From Smallanthus sonchifolius (taxonomy: Eukaryota; Streptophyta; Magnoliopsida; Asterales; Asteraceae), in assembly GCA_023525975.1 (NCBI GenBank), contig CM042035.1, forward strand, positions 24,912,001 through 24,976,000: a stretch of DNA of 64,000 bases, written 5' to 3'. A program made the translations under genes and the position numbers. The notes under the pieces are model-generated. The model ran no database searches. It worked only from the letters and a program-made list of their open reading frames with translations, and had not been told where the DNA came from. Each line of letters opens with the position of its first letter. Within the stretch, counting starts at the first letter, position 1. This document shows, one piece after another, positions 21,655 to 34,481 of this stretch.

Positions 21655-21774
21655 GGGGTTGCAACACGAGGACTTCCCAGGGGGTCACCCATCCTAGTAC
21701 TACTCTCGCCCAAGCACGCTTAACTGCGGAGTTCTGATGAGATCCGGTGCTTTAGTGCTGGTATGATCGCAACC
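21655..21774 (-). rRNA. 5S rRNA gene, unit 43 (C35T)
   Basis: C35T; class B spacer, 389 nt, like unit 39 at a distance of 2,036 bp. Confidence 0.97.
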
Positions 21775-22162
21775 GAAATAACTCTTTCATTCTATTACTT
21801 TATCCCCTTCCACACATGACTCATTTTTACTTGCATTCTCCTCTTGCGCGCGCGTTCCGCTTTACGTCAACACGTGCGTCACCCGCCGGCGAGCGTTTAG
21901 TTATTATACTTCCTTGTACAAAACATATTCCCACGCTCACCCGAGGCGTAAGAATAATTGACTAGTTTATGAAGACACACGTGTTCCACTCGACGTCTAA
22001 CCGTGTGTCTCGCGCGATCGGGCGTTCCCCGACACGGACCCGCGCGCCCGAGTCTTTACGTACGTTAACCGTTTTTTGACAAAAACTCGTTACGCCCACG
22101 TCCGCTTGCATAATAATCAACGGATGACGTTGTTTAGAGTAAAAAAAAAATAAATTAAAAAA

Positions 22163-22282
22163 GGGGTTGCAACACGAGGACTTCCCAGGGGGTCACCCAT
22201 CCTAGTACTACTCTCGCCCAAGCACGCTTAACTGCGGAGTTCTGATGAGATCCGGTGCTTTAGTGCTGGTATGATCGCAACC
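22163..22282 (-). rRNA. 5S rRNA gene, unit 44 (C35T)
   Basis: C35T in a second consecutive unit. The 388-nt spacer has the C120A-type marks gctttacg and tagtttatg at its left, so this unit looks like a crossover product between a C120A-type and a C35T-type unit. Confidence 0.97.
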
Positions 22283-22669
22283 GAAATAACTCTTTCATTC
22301 TATTACTTTATCCCCTTCCACACATGACTCATTTTTACTTGCATTCTCCTCTTGCGCGCGCGTTCCGCTTTACGTCAACACGTGCGTCACCCGCCGGCGA
22401 GCGTTTAGTTATTATACTTCCTTGTACAAAACATATTCCCACGCTCACCCGAGGCGTAAGAATAATTGACTAGTTTATGAAGACACACGTGTTCCACTCG
22501 ACGTCTAACCGTGTGTCTCGCGCGATCGAGCGTTCCCCGACACGGACCCGCGCGCCCGAGTCTTTACGTACGTTAACCGTTTTTTGACAAAAACTCGTTA
22601 CGCCCACGTCCGCTTGCATAATAATCAACGGATGACGTTGTTTAGAGTAAAAAAAAATAAATTAAAAAA

Positions 22670-22789
22670 TGGGTTGCAACACGAGGACTTCCCAGGGGGT
22701 CACCCATCCTAGTACTACTCTCGCCCAAGCACGCTTAACTGCGGAGTTCTGATGGGATCCGGTGCTTTAGTGCTGGTATGATCGCAACC
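22670..22789 (-). rRNA. 5S rRNA gene, unit 45 (C120A)
   Basis: C120A; class B spacer, 387 nt, with tagttattat shared with unit 40. Confidence 0.97.
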
Positions 22790-23179
22790 GAAATAACTTT
22801 TTCAGTCTATTACTTTATCCCCTTCCACACATGACTCATTTTTACTTGCATTCTCCTCTTGCGCGCGCGTTCCGCCTTACGTCAACACGTGCGTCACCCG
22901 CCGGCGAGCGTTTAGTTCTTATACTTCCTTGTACAAAACATATTCCCACGCTCACCCGGGGCGTAAGAATAATTGACTAGTATATGAAGACACACGTGCT
23001 CCACTCGACGTCTAAACGTGTGTCTCCCGCGATCGGGCGTTCCCCGACACGGACCCGCGCGCCCGAGTCTTTACGTACGTTAACCGTTTTTTGACAAAAA
23101 CTCGTTACGCCCACGCCCGTTTGCAAAATAATCAACGGGTGACGTTGTTTTGAGTAAAAAAAAATAATTACTTAAAAAA

Positions 23180-23299
23180 GGGGTTGCAACACGAGGACTT
23201 CCCAGGGGGTCACCCATCCTAGTACTACTCTCGCCCAAGCACGCTTAACTACGGAGTTCTGATGGGATCCGGTGCTTTAGTGCTGGTATGATCGCAACC
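23180..23299 (-). rRNA. 5S rRNA gene, unit 46 (C49T, mosaic spacer)
   Basis: C49T with the same class-A patch as unit 41; spacer 390 nt. Confidence 0.97.
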
Positions 23300-23689
23300 G
23301 AAATAACTCTTTCAGTCTATTACTTTATCCCCTTCCACACATGACTCATTTTTACTTGCATTCTCCTCTTGCGCGCGCGTTCCGCCTTACGTCAACACGT
23401 GCGTCACCCGCCGGCGAGCGTTTAGTTCTTATACTTCCTTGTACAAAACATATTCCCACGCTCACCCGGGGCGTAAGAATAATTGACTAGTATATGAAGA
23501 CACACGTGTTCCACTCGACGTCTAAACGTGTGTCTCCCGCGATCGGGCGTTCCCCGACACGGACCCGCGCGCCCGAGTCTTTACGTACGTTGACCGTTTT
23601 TTGACAAAAACTTGTTACGCCCACGCCCGCTTGCAAAATAATCAACGGGTGACGTTGTTTTGAGTAAAAAAAAATAATTACTTAAAAAA

Positions 23690-23809
23690 GGGGTTGCAAC
23701 ACGAGGACTTCCCAGGGGGTCACCCATCCTAGTACTACTCTCGCCCAAGCACGCTTAACTGCGGAGTTCTGATGGGATCCGGTGCTTTAGTGCTGGTATG
23801 ATCGCAACC
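23690..23809 (-). rRNA. 5S rRNA gene, unit 47
   Basis: Majority gene; class A spacer, 390 nt. A private ttacgcgcg interrupts the alternating gc block in its upstream flank near 23880. Confidence 0.98.
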
Positions 23810-24197
23810 GAAATAACTCTTCCATTCTATTACTTTATCCCCTTCCACGCATGACTCATTTTTACTTGCATTCTCCTCTTACGCGCGCGTTCCGCCTTAC
23901 GTCAACACGTGCGTCACCCGCCGGCGAGCGTTTAGTTCTTATACTTCCTTGTACAAAACATATTCTCACGCTCACCCGAGGCGTAAGAATAATTGACTAG
24001 TATATGAAGACAAACGTGTTCCACTCGACGTCTAACCGTGTGTCTCGCGCGATCGGGCGTTCCCCGACACGGACCCGCGCGCCCGAGTCTTTACGTACGT
24101 TAACCGTTTTTTGACAAAAACTCGTTACGCCCACGTCCGCTTGCATAATAATCAACGGATGACGTTGTTTAGAGTAAAAAAAAAATAAATTAAAAAA

Positions 24198-24317
24198 GGG
24201 GTTGCAACACGAGGACTTCCCAGGGGGTCACCCATCCTAGTACTACTCTCGCCCAAGCACGCTTAACTGCGGAGTTCTGATGGGATCCGGTGCTTTAGTG
24301 CTGGTATGATCGCAACC
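24198..24317 (-). rRNA. 5S rRNA gene, unit 48
   Basis: Majority gene behind a class B spacer (388 nt) that elsewhere precedes C35T genes, so the haplotype switches inside or next to the gene. A private agacaaacg breaks one arm of the inverted repeat. Confidence 0.97.
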
Positions 24318-24707
24318 GAAATAACTCTTTCAGTCTATTACTTTATCCCCTTCCACACATGACTCATTTTTACTTGCATTCTCCTCTTGCGCGCGCGTTC
24401 CGCCTTACGTCAACACGTGCGTCACCCGCCGGCGAGCGTTTAGTTCTTATACTTCCTTGTACAAAACATATTCCCACGCTCACCCGGGGCGTAAGAATAA
24501 TTGACTAGTATATGAAGACACACGTGTTCCACTCGACGTCTAACCGTGTGTCTCCCGCGATCGGGCGTTCCCCGACACGGACCCGCGCGCCCGAGTCTTT
24601 ACGTACGTTGACCGTTTTTTGACAAAAACTTGTTACGCCCAAGCCCGCTTGCAAAATAATCAACGGGTGACGTTGTTTTGAGTAAAAAAAAATAATTACT
24701 TAAAAAA

Positions 24708-24827
24708 GGGGTTGCAACACGAGGACTTCACAGGGGGTCACCCATCCTAGTACTACTCTCGCCCAAGCACGCTTAACTGCGGAGTTCTGATGGGATCCGG
24801 TGCTTTAGTGCTGGTATGATCGCAACC
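24708..24827 (-). rRNA. 5S rRNA gene, unit 49 (G98T)
   Basis: G98T; spacer 390 nt with cccaagcccgc; starts a short island of the 8-unit order (units 49-53). Confidence 0.95.
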
Positions 24828-25213
24828 GAAATAACTCTTTCATTCTATTACTTTATCCCCTTCCACACATGACTCATTTTTACTTGCATTCTCCTCTTGC
24901 GCGCGCGTTCCGCATTACGTCAACACGTGCGTCACCCGCCGGCGAGCGTTTAGTTCTTATACTTCCTTGTACAAAACATATTCCCATGCTCACCCGGGGC
25001 GTAAGAATAATTGACTAGTATATGAAGACACACGTGTTCCACTCGACGTCTAAACGTGTGTCTCCCGCGATCGGGCGTTCCCCGACACGGACCCGCGCGC
25101 CCGAGTCTTTACGTACGTTGACCGTTTTTTGACAAAAACTTGTTACGCCCACGCCCGCTTGCAAAATAATCAACGTGTGACGTTGTTTTGGGTAAAAAAA
25201 ATAAATTAAAAAA

Positions 25214-25333
25214 GGGGTTGCAACACAAGGACTTCCCAGGGGGTCACCCATCCTAGTACTACTCTCGCCCAAGCACGCTTAACTGCGGAGTTCTGATGGG
25301 ATCCGGTGCTTTAGTGCTGGTATGATCGCAACC
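25214..25333 (-). rRNA. 5S rRNA gene, unit 50 (C107T)
   Basis: C107T; class C spacer, 386 nt. Confidence 0.97.
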
Positions 25334-25723
25334 GAAATAACTCTTTCAGTCTATTACTTTATCCCCTTCCACACATGACTCATTTTTACTTGCATTCTCC
25401 TCTTGCGCGCGCGTTCCGCCTTACGTCAACACGTGCGTCACCCGCCGGCGAGCGTTTAGTTCTTATACTTCCTTGTACAAAACATATTCCCACGCTCACC
25501 CGGGGCGTAAGAATAATTGACTAGTATATGAAGACACACGTGTTCCACTCGACGTCTAAACGTGTGTCTCCCGTGATCGGGCGTTCCCCGACAAGGACCC
25601 GCGCGCCCGAGTCTTTACGTACGTTGACCGTTTTTTGACAAAAACTTGTTACGCCCACGCCCGTTTGCAAAATAATCAACGGGTGACGTTGTTTTGAGTA
25701 AAAAAAAATAATTACTTAAAAAA

Positions 25724-25843
25724 GGGGTTGCAACACGAGGACTTCCCAGGGGGTCACCCATCCTAGTACTACTCTCGCCCAAGCACGCTTAACTGCGGAG
25801 TTCTGATGGGATCCGGTGCTTTAGTGCTGGTATGATCGCAACC
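25724..25843 (-). rRNA. 5S rRNA gene, unit 51
   Basis: Majority gene; spacer 390 nt with gacaagg and cccgtttgc. Confidence 0.98.
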
Positions 25844-26230
25844 GAAATAACTCTTTCATTCTATTACTTTATCCCCTTCCACACATGACTCATTTTTACT
25901 TGCATTCTCCTCTTGCGCGCGCGTTCCGCCTTACGTCAACACGTGCGTCACCCGCCGGCGAGCGTTTAGTTCTTATACTTCCTTGTACAAAACATATTCC
26001 CACGCTCACCCGGGGCGTAAGAATAATTGACTAGTATATGAAGACACACGTGCTCCACTCGACGTCTAAACGTGTGTCTCCCGCGATCGGGCGTTCCCCG
26101 ACACGGACCCGCGCGCCCGAGTCTTTACGTACGTTAACCGTTTTTTGACAAAAACTCGTTACGCCCACGTCCGCTTGCATAATAATCAACGGGTGACGTT
26201 GTTTAGAGTAAAAAAAAATAAATTAAAAAA

Positions 26231-26350
26231 GGGGTTGCAACACGAGGACTTCCCAGGGGGTCACCCATCCTAGTACTACTCTCGCCCAAGCACGCTTAAC
26301 TACGGAGTTCTGATGGGATCCGGTGCTTTAGTGCTGGTATGATCGCAACC
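26231..26350 (-). rRNA. 5S rRNA gene, unit 52 (C49T)
   Basis: C49T with the unpatched class B spacer, 387 nt. Confidence 0.97.
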
Positions 26351-26740
26351 GAAATAACTCTTTCAGTCTATTACTTTATCCCCTTCCACACATGACTCAT
26401 TTTTACTTGCATTCTCCTCTTGCGCGCGCGTTCCGCCTTACGTCAACACGTGCGTCACCCGCCGGCGAGCGTTTAGTTCTTATACTTCCTTGTACAAAAC
26501 ATATTCCCACGCTCACCCGGGGCGTAAGAATAATTGACTAGTATATGAAGACACACGTGTTCCACTCGACGTCTAAACGTGTGTCTCCCGCGATCGGGCG
26601 TTCCCCGACACGGACCCGCGCGCCCGAGTCTTTACGTACGTTGACCGTTTTTTGACAAAAACTTGTTACGCCCACGCCCGCTTGCAAAATAATCAACGGG
26701 TGACGTTGTTTTGAGTAAAAAAAAATAATTACTTAAAAAA

Positions 26741-26860
26741 GGGGTTGCAACACGAGGACTTCCCAGGGGGTCACCCATCCTAGTACTACTCTCGCCCAAG
26801 CACGCTTAACTGCGGAGTTCTGATGGGATCCGGTGCTTTAGTGCTGGTATGATCGCAACC
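26741..26860 (-). rRNA. 5S rRNA gene, unit 53
   Basis: Majority gene; spacer 390 nt. Upstream flank has a private cattactc near 26903. Confidence 0.98.
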
Positions 26861-27248
26861 GAAATAACTCTTCCATTCTATTACTTTATCCCCTTCCACG
26901 CATTACTCATTTTTACTTGCATTCTCCTCTTGCGCGCGCGTTCCGCCTTACGTCAACACGTGCGTCACCCGCCGGCGAGCGTTTAGTTCTTATACTTCCT
27001 TGTACAAAACATATTCTCACGCTCACCCGAGGCGTAAGAATAATTGACTAGTATATGAAGACACACGTGTTCCACTCGACGTCTAACCGTGTGTCTCGCG
27101 CGATCGGGCGTTCCCCGACACGGACCCGCGCGCCCGAGTCTTTACGTACGTTAACCGTTTTTTGACAAAAACTCGTTACGCCCACGTCCGCTTGCATAAT
27201 AATCAACGGATGACGTTGTTTAGAGTAAAAAAAAAATAAATTAAAAAA

Positions 27249-27368
27249 GGGGTTGCAACACGAGGACTTCCCAGGGGGTCACCCATCCTAGTACTACTCT
27301 CGCCCAAGCACGCTTAACTGCGGAGTTCTGATGAGATCCGGTGCTTTAGTGCTGGTATGATCGCAACC
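27249..27368 (-). rRNA. 5S rRNA gene, unit 54 (C35T)
   Basis: C35T; class B spacer, 388 nt. Confidence 0.97.
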
Positions 27369-27755
27369 GAAATAACTCTTTCATTCTATTACTTTATCCC
27401 CTTCCACACATGACTCATTTTTACTTGCATTCTCCTCTTGCGCGCGCGTTCCGCTTTACGTCAACACGTGCGTCACCCGCCGGCGAGCGTTTAGTTCTTA
27501 TACTTCCTTGTACAAAACATATTCCCACGCTCACCCGAGGCGTAAGAATAATTGACTAGTTTATGAAGACACACGTGTTCCACTCGACGTCTAACCGTGT
27601 GTCTCGCGCGATCGAGCGTTCCCCGACACGGACCCGCGCGCCCGAGTCTTTACGTACGTTAACCATTTTTTGACAAAAACTCGTTACGCCCACGTCCGCT
27701 TGCATAATAATCAACGGATGACGTTGTTTAGAGTAAAAAAAAATAAATTAAAAAA

Positions 27756-27875
27756 TGGGTTGCAACACGAGGACTTCCCAGGGGGTCACCCATCCTAGTA
27801 CTACTCTCGCCCAAGCACGCTTAACTGCGGAGTTCTGATGGGATCCGGTGCTTTAGTGCTGGTATGATCGCAACC
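27756..27875 (-). rRNA. 5S rRNA gene, unit 55 (C120A)
   Basis: C120A; class B spacer, 387 nt, with a private aaccatttttt near 27661. Confidence 0.97.
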
Positions 27876-28265
27876 GAAATAACTTTTTCAGTCTATTACT
27901 TTATCCCCTTCCACACATGACTCATTTTTACTTGCATTCTCCTCTTGCGCGCGCGTTCCGCCTTACGTCAACACGTGCGTCACCCGCCGGCGAGCGTTTA
28001 GTTCTTATACTTCCTTGTACAAAACATATTCCCACGCTCACCCGGGGCGTAAGAATAATTGACTAGTATATGAAGACACACGTGCTCCACTCGACGTCTA
28101 AACGTGTGTCTCCCGCGATCGGGCGTTCCCCGACACGGACCCGCGCGCCCGAGTCTTTACGTACGTTAACCGTTTTTTGACAAAAACTCGTTACGCCCAC
28201 GCCCGTTTGCAAAATAATCAACGGGTGACGTTGTTTTGAGTAAAAAAAAATAATTACTTAAAAAA

Positions 28266-28385
28266 GGGGTTGCAACACGAGGACTTCCCAGGGGGTCACC
28301 CATCCTAGTACTACTCTCGCCCAAGCACGCTTAACTACGGAGTTCTGATGGGATCCGGTGCTTTAGTGCTGGTATGATCGCAACC
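28266..28385 (-). rRNA. 5S rRNA gene, unit 56 (C49T, mosaic spacer)
   Basis: C49T with the class-A patch of units 41 and 46; spacer 390 nt. Confidence 0.97.
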
Positions 28386-28775
28386 GAAATAACTCTTTCA
28401 GTCTATTACTTTATCCCCTTCCACACATGACTCATTTTTACTTGCATTCTCCTCTTGCGCGCGCGTTCCGCCTTACGTCAACACGTGCGTCACCCGCCGG
28501 CGAGCGTTTAGTTCTTATACTTCCTTGTACAAAACATATTCCCACGCTCACCCGGGGCGTAAGAATAATTGACTAGTATATGAAGACACACGTGTTCCAC
28601 TCGACGTCTAAACGTGTGTCTCCCGCGATCGGGCGTTCCCCGACACGGACCCGCGCGCCCGAGTCTTTACGTACGTTGACCGTTTTTTGACAAAAACTTG
28701 TTACGCCCACGCCCGCTTGCAAAATAATCAACGGGTGACGTTGTTTTGAGTAAAAAAAAATAATTACTTAAAAAA

Positions 28776-28895
28776 GGGGTTGCAACACGAGGACTTCCCA
28801 GGGGGTCACCCATCCTAGTACTACTCTCGCCCAAGCACGCTTAACTGCGGAGTTCTGATGGGATCCGGTGCTTTAGTGCTGGTATGATCGCAACC
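28776..28895 (-). rRNA. 5S rRNA gene, unit 57
   Basis: Majority gene; class A spacer, 390 nt. Confidence 0.98.
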
Positions 28896-29283
28896 GAAAT
28901 AACTCTTCCATTCTATTACTTTATCCCCTTCCACGCATGACTCATTTTTACTTGCATTCTCCTCTTGCGCGCGCGTTCCGCCTTACGTCAACACGTGCGT
29001 CACCCGCCGGCGAGCGTTTAGTTCTTATACTTCCTTGTACAAAACATATTCTCACGCTCACCCGAGGCGTAAGAATAATTGACTAGTATATGAAGACACA
29101 CGTGTTCCACTCGACGTCTAACCGTGTGTCTCGCGCGATCGGGCGTTCCCCGACACGGACCCGCGCGCCCGAGTCTTTACGTACGTTAACCGTTTTTTGA
29201 CAAAAACTCGTTACGCCCACGTCCGCTTGCATAATAATCAACGGATGACGTTGTTTAGAGTAAAAAAAAAATAAATTAAAAAA

Positions 29284-29403
29284 GGGGTTGCAACACGAGG
29301 ACTTCCCAGGGGGTCACCCATCCTAGTACTACTCTCGCCCAAGCACGCTTAACTGCGGAGTTCTGATGAGATCCGGTGCTTTAGTGCTGGTATGATCGCA
29401 ACC
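29284..29403 (-). rRNA. 5S rRNA gene, unit 58 (C35T)
   Basis: C35T; class B spacer, 388 nt; 2,035 bp from unit 54. Confidence 0.97.
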
Positions 29404-29790
29404 GAAATAACTCTTTCATTCTATTACTTTATCCCCTTCCACACATGACTCATTTTTACTTGCATTCTCCTCTTGCGCGCGCGTTCCGCTTTACGTCAAC
29501 ACGTGCGTCACCCGCCGGCGAGCGTTTAGTTCTTATACTTCCTTGTACAAAACATATTCCCACGCTCACCCGAGGCGTAAGAATAATTGACTAGTTTATG
29601 AAGACACACGTGTTCCACTCGACGTCTAACCGTGTGTCTCGCGCGATCGAGCGTTCCCCGACACGGACCCGCGCGCCCGAGTCTTTACGTACGTTAACCG
29701 TTTTTTGACAAAAACTCGTTACGCCCACGTCCGCTTGCATAATAATCAACGGATGACGTTGTTTAGAGTAAAAAAAAATAAATTAAAAAA

Positions 29791-29910
29791 TGGGTTGCAA
29801 CACGAGGACTTCCCAGGGGGTCACCCATCCTAGTACTACTCTCGCCCAAGCACGCTTAACTGCGGAGTTCTGATGGGATCCGGTGCTTTAGTGCTGGTAT
29901 GATCGCAACC
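29791..29910 (-). rRNA. 5S rRNA gene, unit 59 (C120A)
   Basis: C120A; spacer 387 nt; first unit of the five-unit duplication. Confidence 0.97.
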
Positions 29911-30297
29911 GAAATAACTTTTTCAGTCTATTACTTTATCCCCTTCCACGCATGACTCATTTTTACTTGCATTCTCCTCTTGCGCGCGCGTTCCGCCTTA
30001 CGTCAACACGTGCGTCACCCGCCGGCGAGCGTTTAGTTCTTATATTTCCTTGTACAAAACATATTCCCACGCTCACCCGGGGCGTAAGAATAATTGACTA
30101 GTATATGAAGACACACGTGCTCCACTCGACGTCTAAACGTGTGTCTCCCGCGATCGGGCGTTCCCCGACACGGACCCGCGCGCCCGAGTCTTTACGTACG
30201 TTAACCGTTTTTTGACAAAAACTCGTTACGCCCACGTCCGCTTGCATAATAATCAACGGGTGACGTTGTTTAGAGTAAAAAAAAATAAATTAAAAAA

Positions 30298-30417
30298 GGG
30301 GTTGCAACACGAGGACTTCCCAGGGGGTCACCCATCCTAGTACTACTCTCGCCCAAGCACGCTTAACTACGGAGTTCTGATGGGATCCGGTGCTTTAGTG
30401 CTGGTATGATCGCAACC
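30298..30417 (-). rRNA. 5S rRNA gene, unit 60 (C49T)
   Basis: C49T; class B spacer, 387 nt, with tatatttcc shared only with unit 65. Confidence 0.97.
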
Positions 30418-30805
30418 GAAATAACTCTTTCAGTCTATTACTTTATCCCCTTCCACACATGACTCATTTTTACTTGCATTCTCCTCTTGCGCGCGCGTTC
30501 CGCCTTACGTCAACACGTGCGTCACCCGCCGGCGAGCGTTTAGTTCTTATACTTCCTTGTACAAAACATATTCCCACGCTCACCCGGGGCGTAAGAATAA
30601 TTGACTAGTATATGAAGACACACGTGTTCCACTCGACGTCTAAACGTGTGTCTCCCGTGATCGGGCGTTCCCCGACACGGACCCGCGCGCCCGAGTCTTT
30701 ACGTACGTTGACCGTTTTTTGACAAAAACTCGTTACGCCCACGTCCGCTTGCATAATAATCAACGGATGACGTTGTTTAGAGTAAAAAAAAAATAAATTA
30801 AAAAA

Positions 30806-30925
30806 GGGGTTGCAACACGAGGACTTCCCAGGGGGTCACCCATCCTAGTACTACTCTCGCCCAAGCACGCTTAACTGCGGAGTTCTGATGAGATCCGGTG
30901 CTTTAGTGCTGGTATGATCGCAACC
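30806..30925 (-). rRNA. 5S rRNA gene, unit 61 (C35T)
   Basis: C35T behind a mosaic spacer of 388 nt: class A with cgtgatcggg and gttgaccg on the left, class B from ctcgttacg onward. Confidence 0.97.
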
Positions 30926-31312
30926 GAAATAACTCTTTCATTCTATTACTTTATCCCCTTCCACACATGACTCATTTTTACTTGCATTCTCCTCTTGCGC
31001 GCGCGTTCCGCTTTACGTCAACACGTGCGTCACCCGCCGGCGAGCGTTTAGTTCTTATACTTCCTTGTACAAAACATATTCCCACGCTCACCCGAGGCGT
31101 AAGAATAATTGACTAGTTTATGAAGACACACGTGTTCCACTCGACGTCTAACCGTGTGTCTCGCGCGATCGAGCGTTCCCCGACACGGACCCGCGCGCTC
31201 GAGTCTTTACGTACGTTAACCGTTTTTTGACAAAAACTCGTTACGCCCACGTCCGCTTGCATAATAATCAACGGATGACGTTGTTTAGAGTAAAAAAAAA
31301 TAAATTAAAAAA

Positions 31313-31432
31313 TGGGTTGCAACACGAGGACTTCCCAGGGGGTCACCCATCCTAGTACTACTCTCGCCCAAGCACGCTTAACTGCGGAGTTCTGATGGGA
31401 TCCGGTGCTTTAGTGCTGGTATGATCGCAACC
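31313..31432 (-). rRNA. 5S rRNA gene, unit 62 (C120A)
   Basis: C120A; spacer 387 nt with gcgcgctcgag, shared only with unit 67. Confidence 0.97.
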
Positions 31433-31822
31433 GAAATAACTTTTTCAGTCTATTACTTTATCCCATTCCACACATGACTCATTTTTACTTGCATTCTCCT
31501 CTTGCGCGCGCGTTCCGCCTTACGTCAACACGTGCGTCACCCGCCGGCGAGCGTTTAGTTCTTATACTTCCTTGTACAAAACATATTCCCACGCTCACTC
31601 GGGGCGTAAGAATAATTGACTAGTATATGAAGACACACGTGTTCCACTCGACGTCTAAACGTGTGTCTCCCGCGATCGGGAGTTCCCCGACACGGACCCG
31701 CGCGCCCGAGTCTTTACGTACGTTGACCGTTTTTTGACAAAAACTTGTTACGCCCACTCCCGCTTGCAAAATAATCAACGGGTGACGTTGTTTTGAGTAA
31801 AAAAAAATAATTACTTAAAAAA

Positions 31823-31942
31823 GGGGTTGCAACACGAGGACTTCCCAGGGGGTCACCCATCCTAGTACTACTCTCGCCCAAGCACGCTTAACTGCGGAGT
31901 TCTGATGGGATCCGGTGCTTTAGTGCTGGTATGATCGCAACC
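31823..31942 (-). rRNA. 5S rRNA gene, unit 63
   Basis: Majority gene; 390-nt spacer of the unit 4 type (cactcgggg, gggagttcc). Confidence 0.98.
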
Positions 31943-32329
31943 GAAATAACTCTTTCATTCTATTACTTTATCCCCTTCCACACATGACTCATTTTTACTT
32001 GCATTCTCCTCTTGCGCGCGCGTTCCGCCTTACGTCAACACGTGCGTCACCCGCCGGCGAGCGTTTAGTTCTTATACTTCCTTGTACAAAACATATTCCC
32101 ACGCTCACCCGAGGCGTAAGAATAATTGACTAGTTTATGAAGACACACGTGTTCCACTCGACGTCTAACCGTGTGTCTCGCGCGATCGAGCGTTCCCCGA
32201 CACGGACCCGCGCGCCCGAGTCTTTACGTACGTTAACCGTTTTTTGACAAAAACTCGTTACGCCCACGTCCGCTTGCATAATAATCAACGGATGACGTTG
32301 TTTAGAGTAAAAAAAAATAAATTAAAAAA

Positions 32330-32449
32330 TGGGTTGCAACACGAGGACTTCCCAGGGGGTCACCCATCCTAGTACTACTCTCGCCCAAGCACGCTTAACT
32401 GCGGAGTTCTGATGGGATCCGGTGCTTTAGTGCTGGTATGATCGCAACC
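32330..32449 (-). rRNA. 5S rRNA gene, unit 64 (C120A)
   Basis: C120A; spacer 387 nt; begins the second copy of the five-unit duplication. Confidence 0.97.
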
Positions 32450-32836
32450 GAAATAACTTTTTCAGTCTATTACTTTATCCCCTTCCACGCATGACTCATT
32501 TTTACTTGCATTCTCCTCTTGCGCGCGCGTTCCGCCTTACGTCAACACGTGCGTCACCCGCCGGCGAGCGTTTAGTTCTTATATTTCCTTGTACAAAACA
32601 TATTCCCACGCTCACCCGGGGCGTAAGAATAATTGACTAGTATATGAAGACACACGTGCTCCACTCGACGTCTAAACGTGTGTCTCCCGCGATCGGGCGT
32701 TCCCCGACACGGACCCGCGCGCCCGAGTCTTTACGTACGTTAACCGTTTTTTGACAAAAACTCGTTACGCCCACGTCCGCTTGCATAATAATCAACGGGT
32801 GACGTTGTTTAGAGTAAAAAAAAATAAATTAAAAAA

Positions 32837-32956
32837 GGGGTTGCAACACGAGGACTTCCCAGGGGGTCACCCATCCTAGTACTACTCTCGCCCAAGCACG
32901 CTTAACTACGGAGTTCTGATGGGATCCGGTGCTTTAGTGCTGGTATGATCGCAACC
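32837..32956 (-). rRNA. 5S rRNA gene, unit 65 (C49T)
   Basis: C49T; spacer 387 nt with tatatttcc; 2,539 bp from unit 60. Confidence 0.97.
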
Positions 32957-33344
32957 GAAATAACTCTTTCAGTCTATTACTTTATCCCCTTCCACACATG
33001 ACTCATTTTTACTTGCATTCTCCTCTTGCGCGCGCGTTCCGCCTTACGTCAACACGTGCGTCACCCGCCGGCGAGCGTTTAGTTCTTATACTTCCTTGTA
33101 CAAAACATATTCCCACGCTCACCCGGGGCGTAAGAATAATTGACTAGTATATGAAGACACACGTGTTCCACTCGACGTCTAAACGTGTGTCTCCCGTGAT
33201 CGGGCGTTCCCCGACACGGACCCGCGCGCCCGAGTCTTTACGTACGTTGACCGTTTTTTGACAAAAACTCGTTACGCCCACGTCCGCTTGCATAATAATC
33301 AACGGATGACGTTGTTTAGAGTAAAAAAAAAATAAATTAAAAAA

Positions 33345-33464
33345 GGGGTTGCAACACGAGGACTTCCCAGGGGGTCACCCATCCTAGTACTACTCTCGCC
33401 CAAGCACGCTTAACTGCGGAGTTCTGATGAGATCCGGTGCTTTAGTGCTGGTATGATCGCAACC
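33345..33464 (-). rRNA. 5S rRNA gene, unit 66 (C35T)
   Basis: C35T; same A/B mosaic spacer as unit 61, 388 nt. Confidence 0.97.
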
Positions 33465-33851
33465 GAAATAACTCTTTCATTCTATTACTTTATCCCCTTC
33501 CACACATGACTCATTTTTACTTGCATTCTCCTCTTGCGCGCGCGTTCCGCTTTACGTCAACACGTGCGTCACCCGCCGGCGAGCGTTTAGTTCTTATACT
33601 TCCTTGTACAAAACATATTCCCACGCTCACCCGAGGCGTAAGAATAATTGACTAGTTTATGAAGACACACGTGTTCCACTCGACGTCTAACCGTGTGTCT
33701 CGCGCGATCGAGCGTTCCCCGACACGGACCCGCGCGCTCGAGTCTTTACGTACGTTAACCGTTTTTTGACAAAAACTCGTTACGCCCACGTCCGCTTGCA
33801 TAATAATCAACGGATGACGTTGTTTAGAGTAAAAAAAAATAAATTAAAAAA

Positions 33852-33971
33852 TGGGTTGCAACACGAGGACTTCCCAGGGGGTCACCCATCCTAGTACTAC
33901 TCTCGCCCAAGCACGCTTAACTGCGGAGTTCTGATGGGATCCGGTGCTTTAGTGCTGGTATGATCGCAACC
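33852..33971 (-). rRNA. 5S rRNA gene, unit 67 (C120A)
   Basis: C120A; spacer 387 nt; copy of unit 62, including gcgcgctcgag and the upstream tatcccattcc. Confidence 0.97.
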
Positions 33972-34361
33972 GAAATAACTTTTTCAGTCTATTACTTTAT
34001 CCCATTCCACACATGACTCATTTTTACTTGCATTCTCCTCTTGCGCGCGCGTTCCGCCTTACGTCAACACGTGCGTCACCCGCCGGCGAGCGTTTAGTTC
34101 TTATACTTCCTTGTACAAAACATATTCCCACGCTCACTCGGGGCGTAAGAATAATTGACTAGTATATGAAGACACACGTGTTCCACTCGACGTCTAAACG
34201 TGTGTCTCCCGCGATCGGGAGTTCCCCGACACGGACCCGCGCGCCCGAGTCTTTACGTACGTTGACCGTTTTTTGACAAAAACTTGTTACGCCCACTCCC
34301 GCTTGCAAAATAATCAACGGGTGACGTTGTTTTGAGTAAAAAAAAATAATTACTTAAAAAA

Positions 34362-34481
34362 GGGGTTGCAACACGAGGACTTCCCAGGGGGTCACCCATC
34401 CTAGTACTACTCTCGCCCAAGCACGCTTAACTGCGGAGTTCTGATGGGATCCGGTGCTTTAGTGCTGGTATGATCGCAACC
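34362..34481 (-). rRNA. 5S rRNA gene, unit 68
   Basis: Majority gene; spacer 390 nt of the unit 4 type; end of the second five-unit copy. Confidence 0.98.

Larger units (their letters stand above)
29791..32329. repeat. Five-unit tandem duplication, copy 1 (2,539 bp)
   Basis: Units 59-63. Each gene has a partner exactly 2,539 bp downstream. Private spacer bases (tatatttcc at 30041, gcgcgctcgag near 31194, tatcccattcc near 31460) are present in both copies. Confidence 0.93.
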
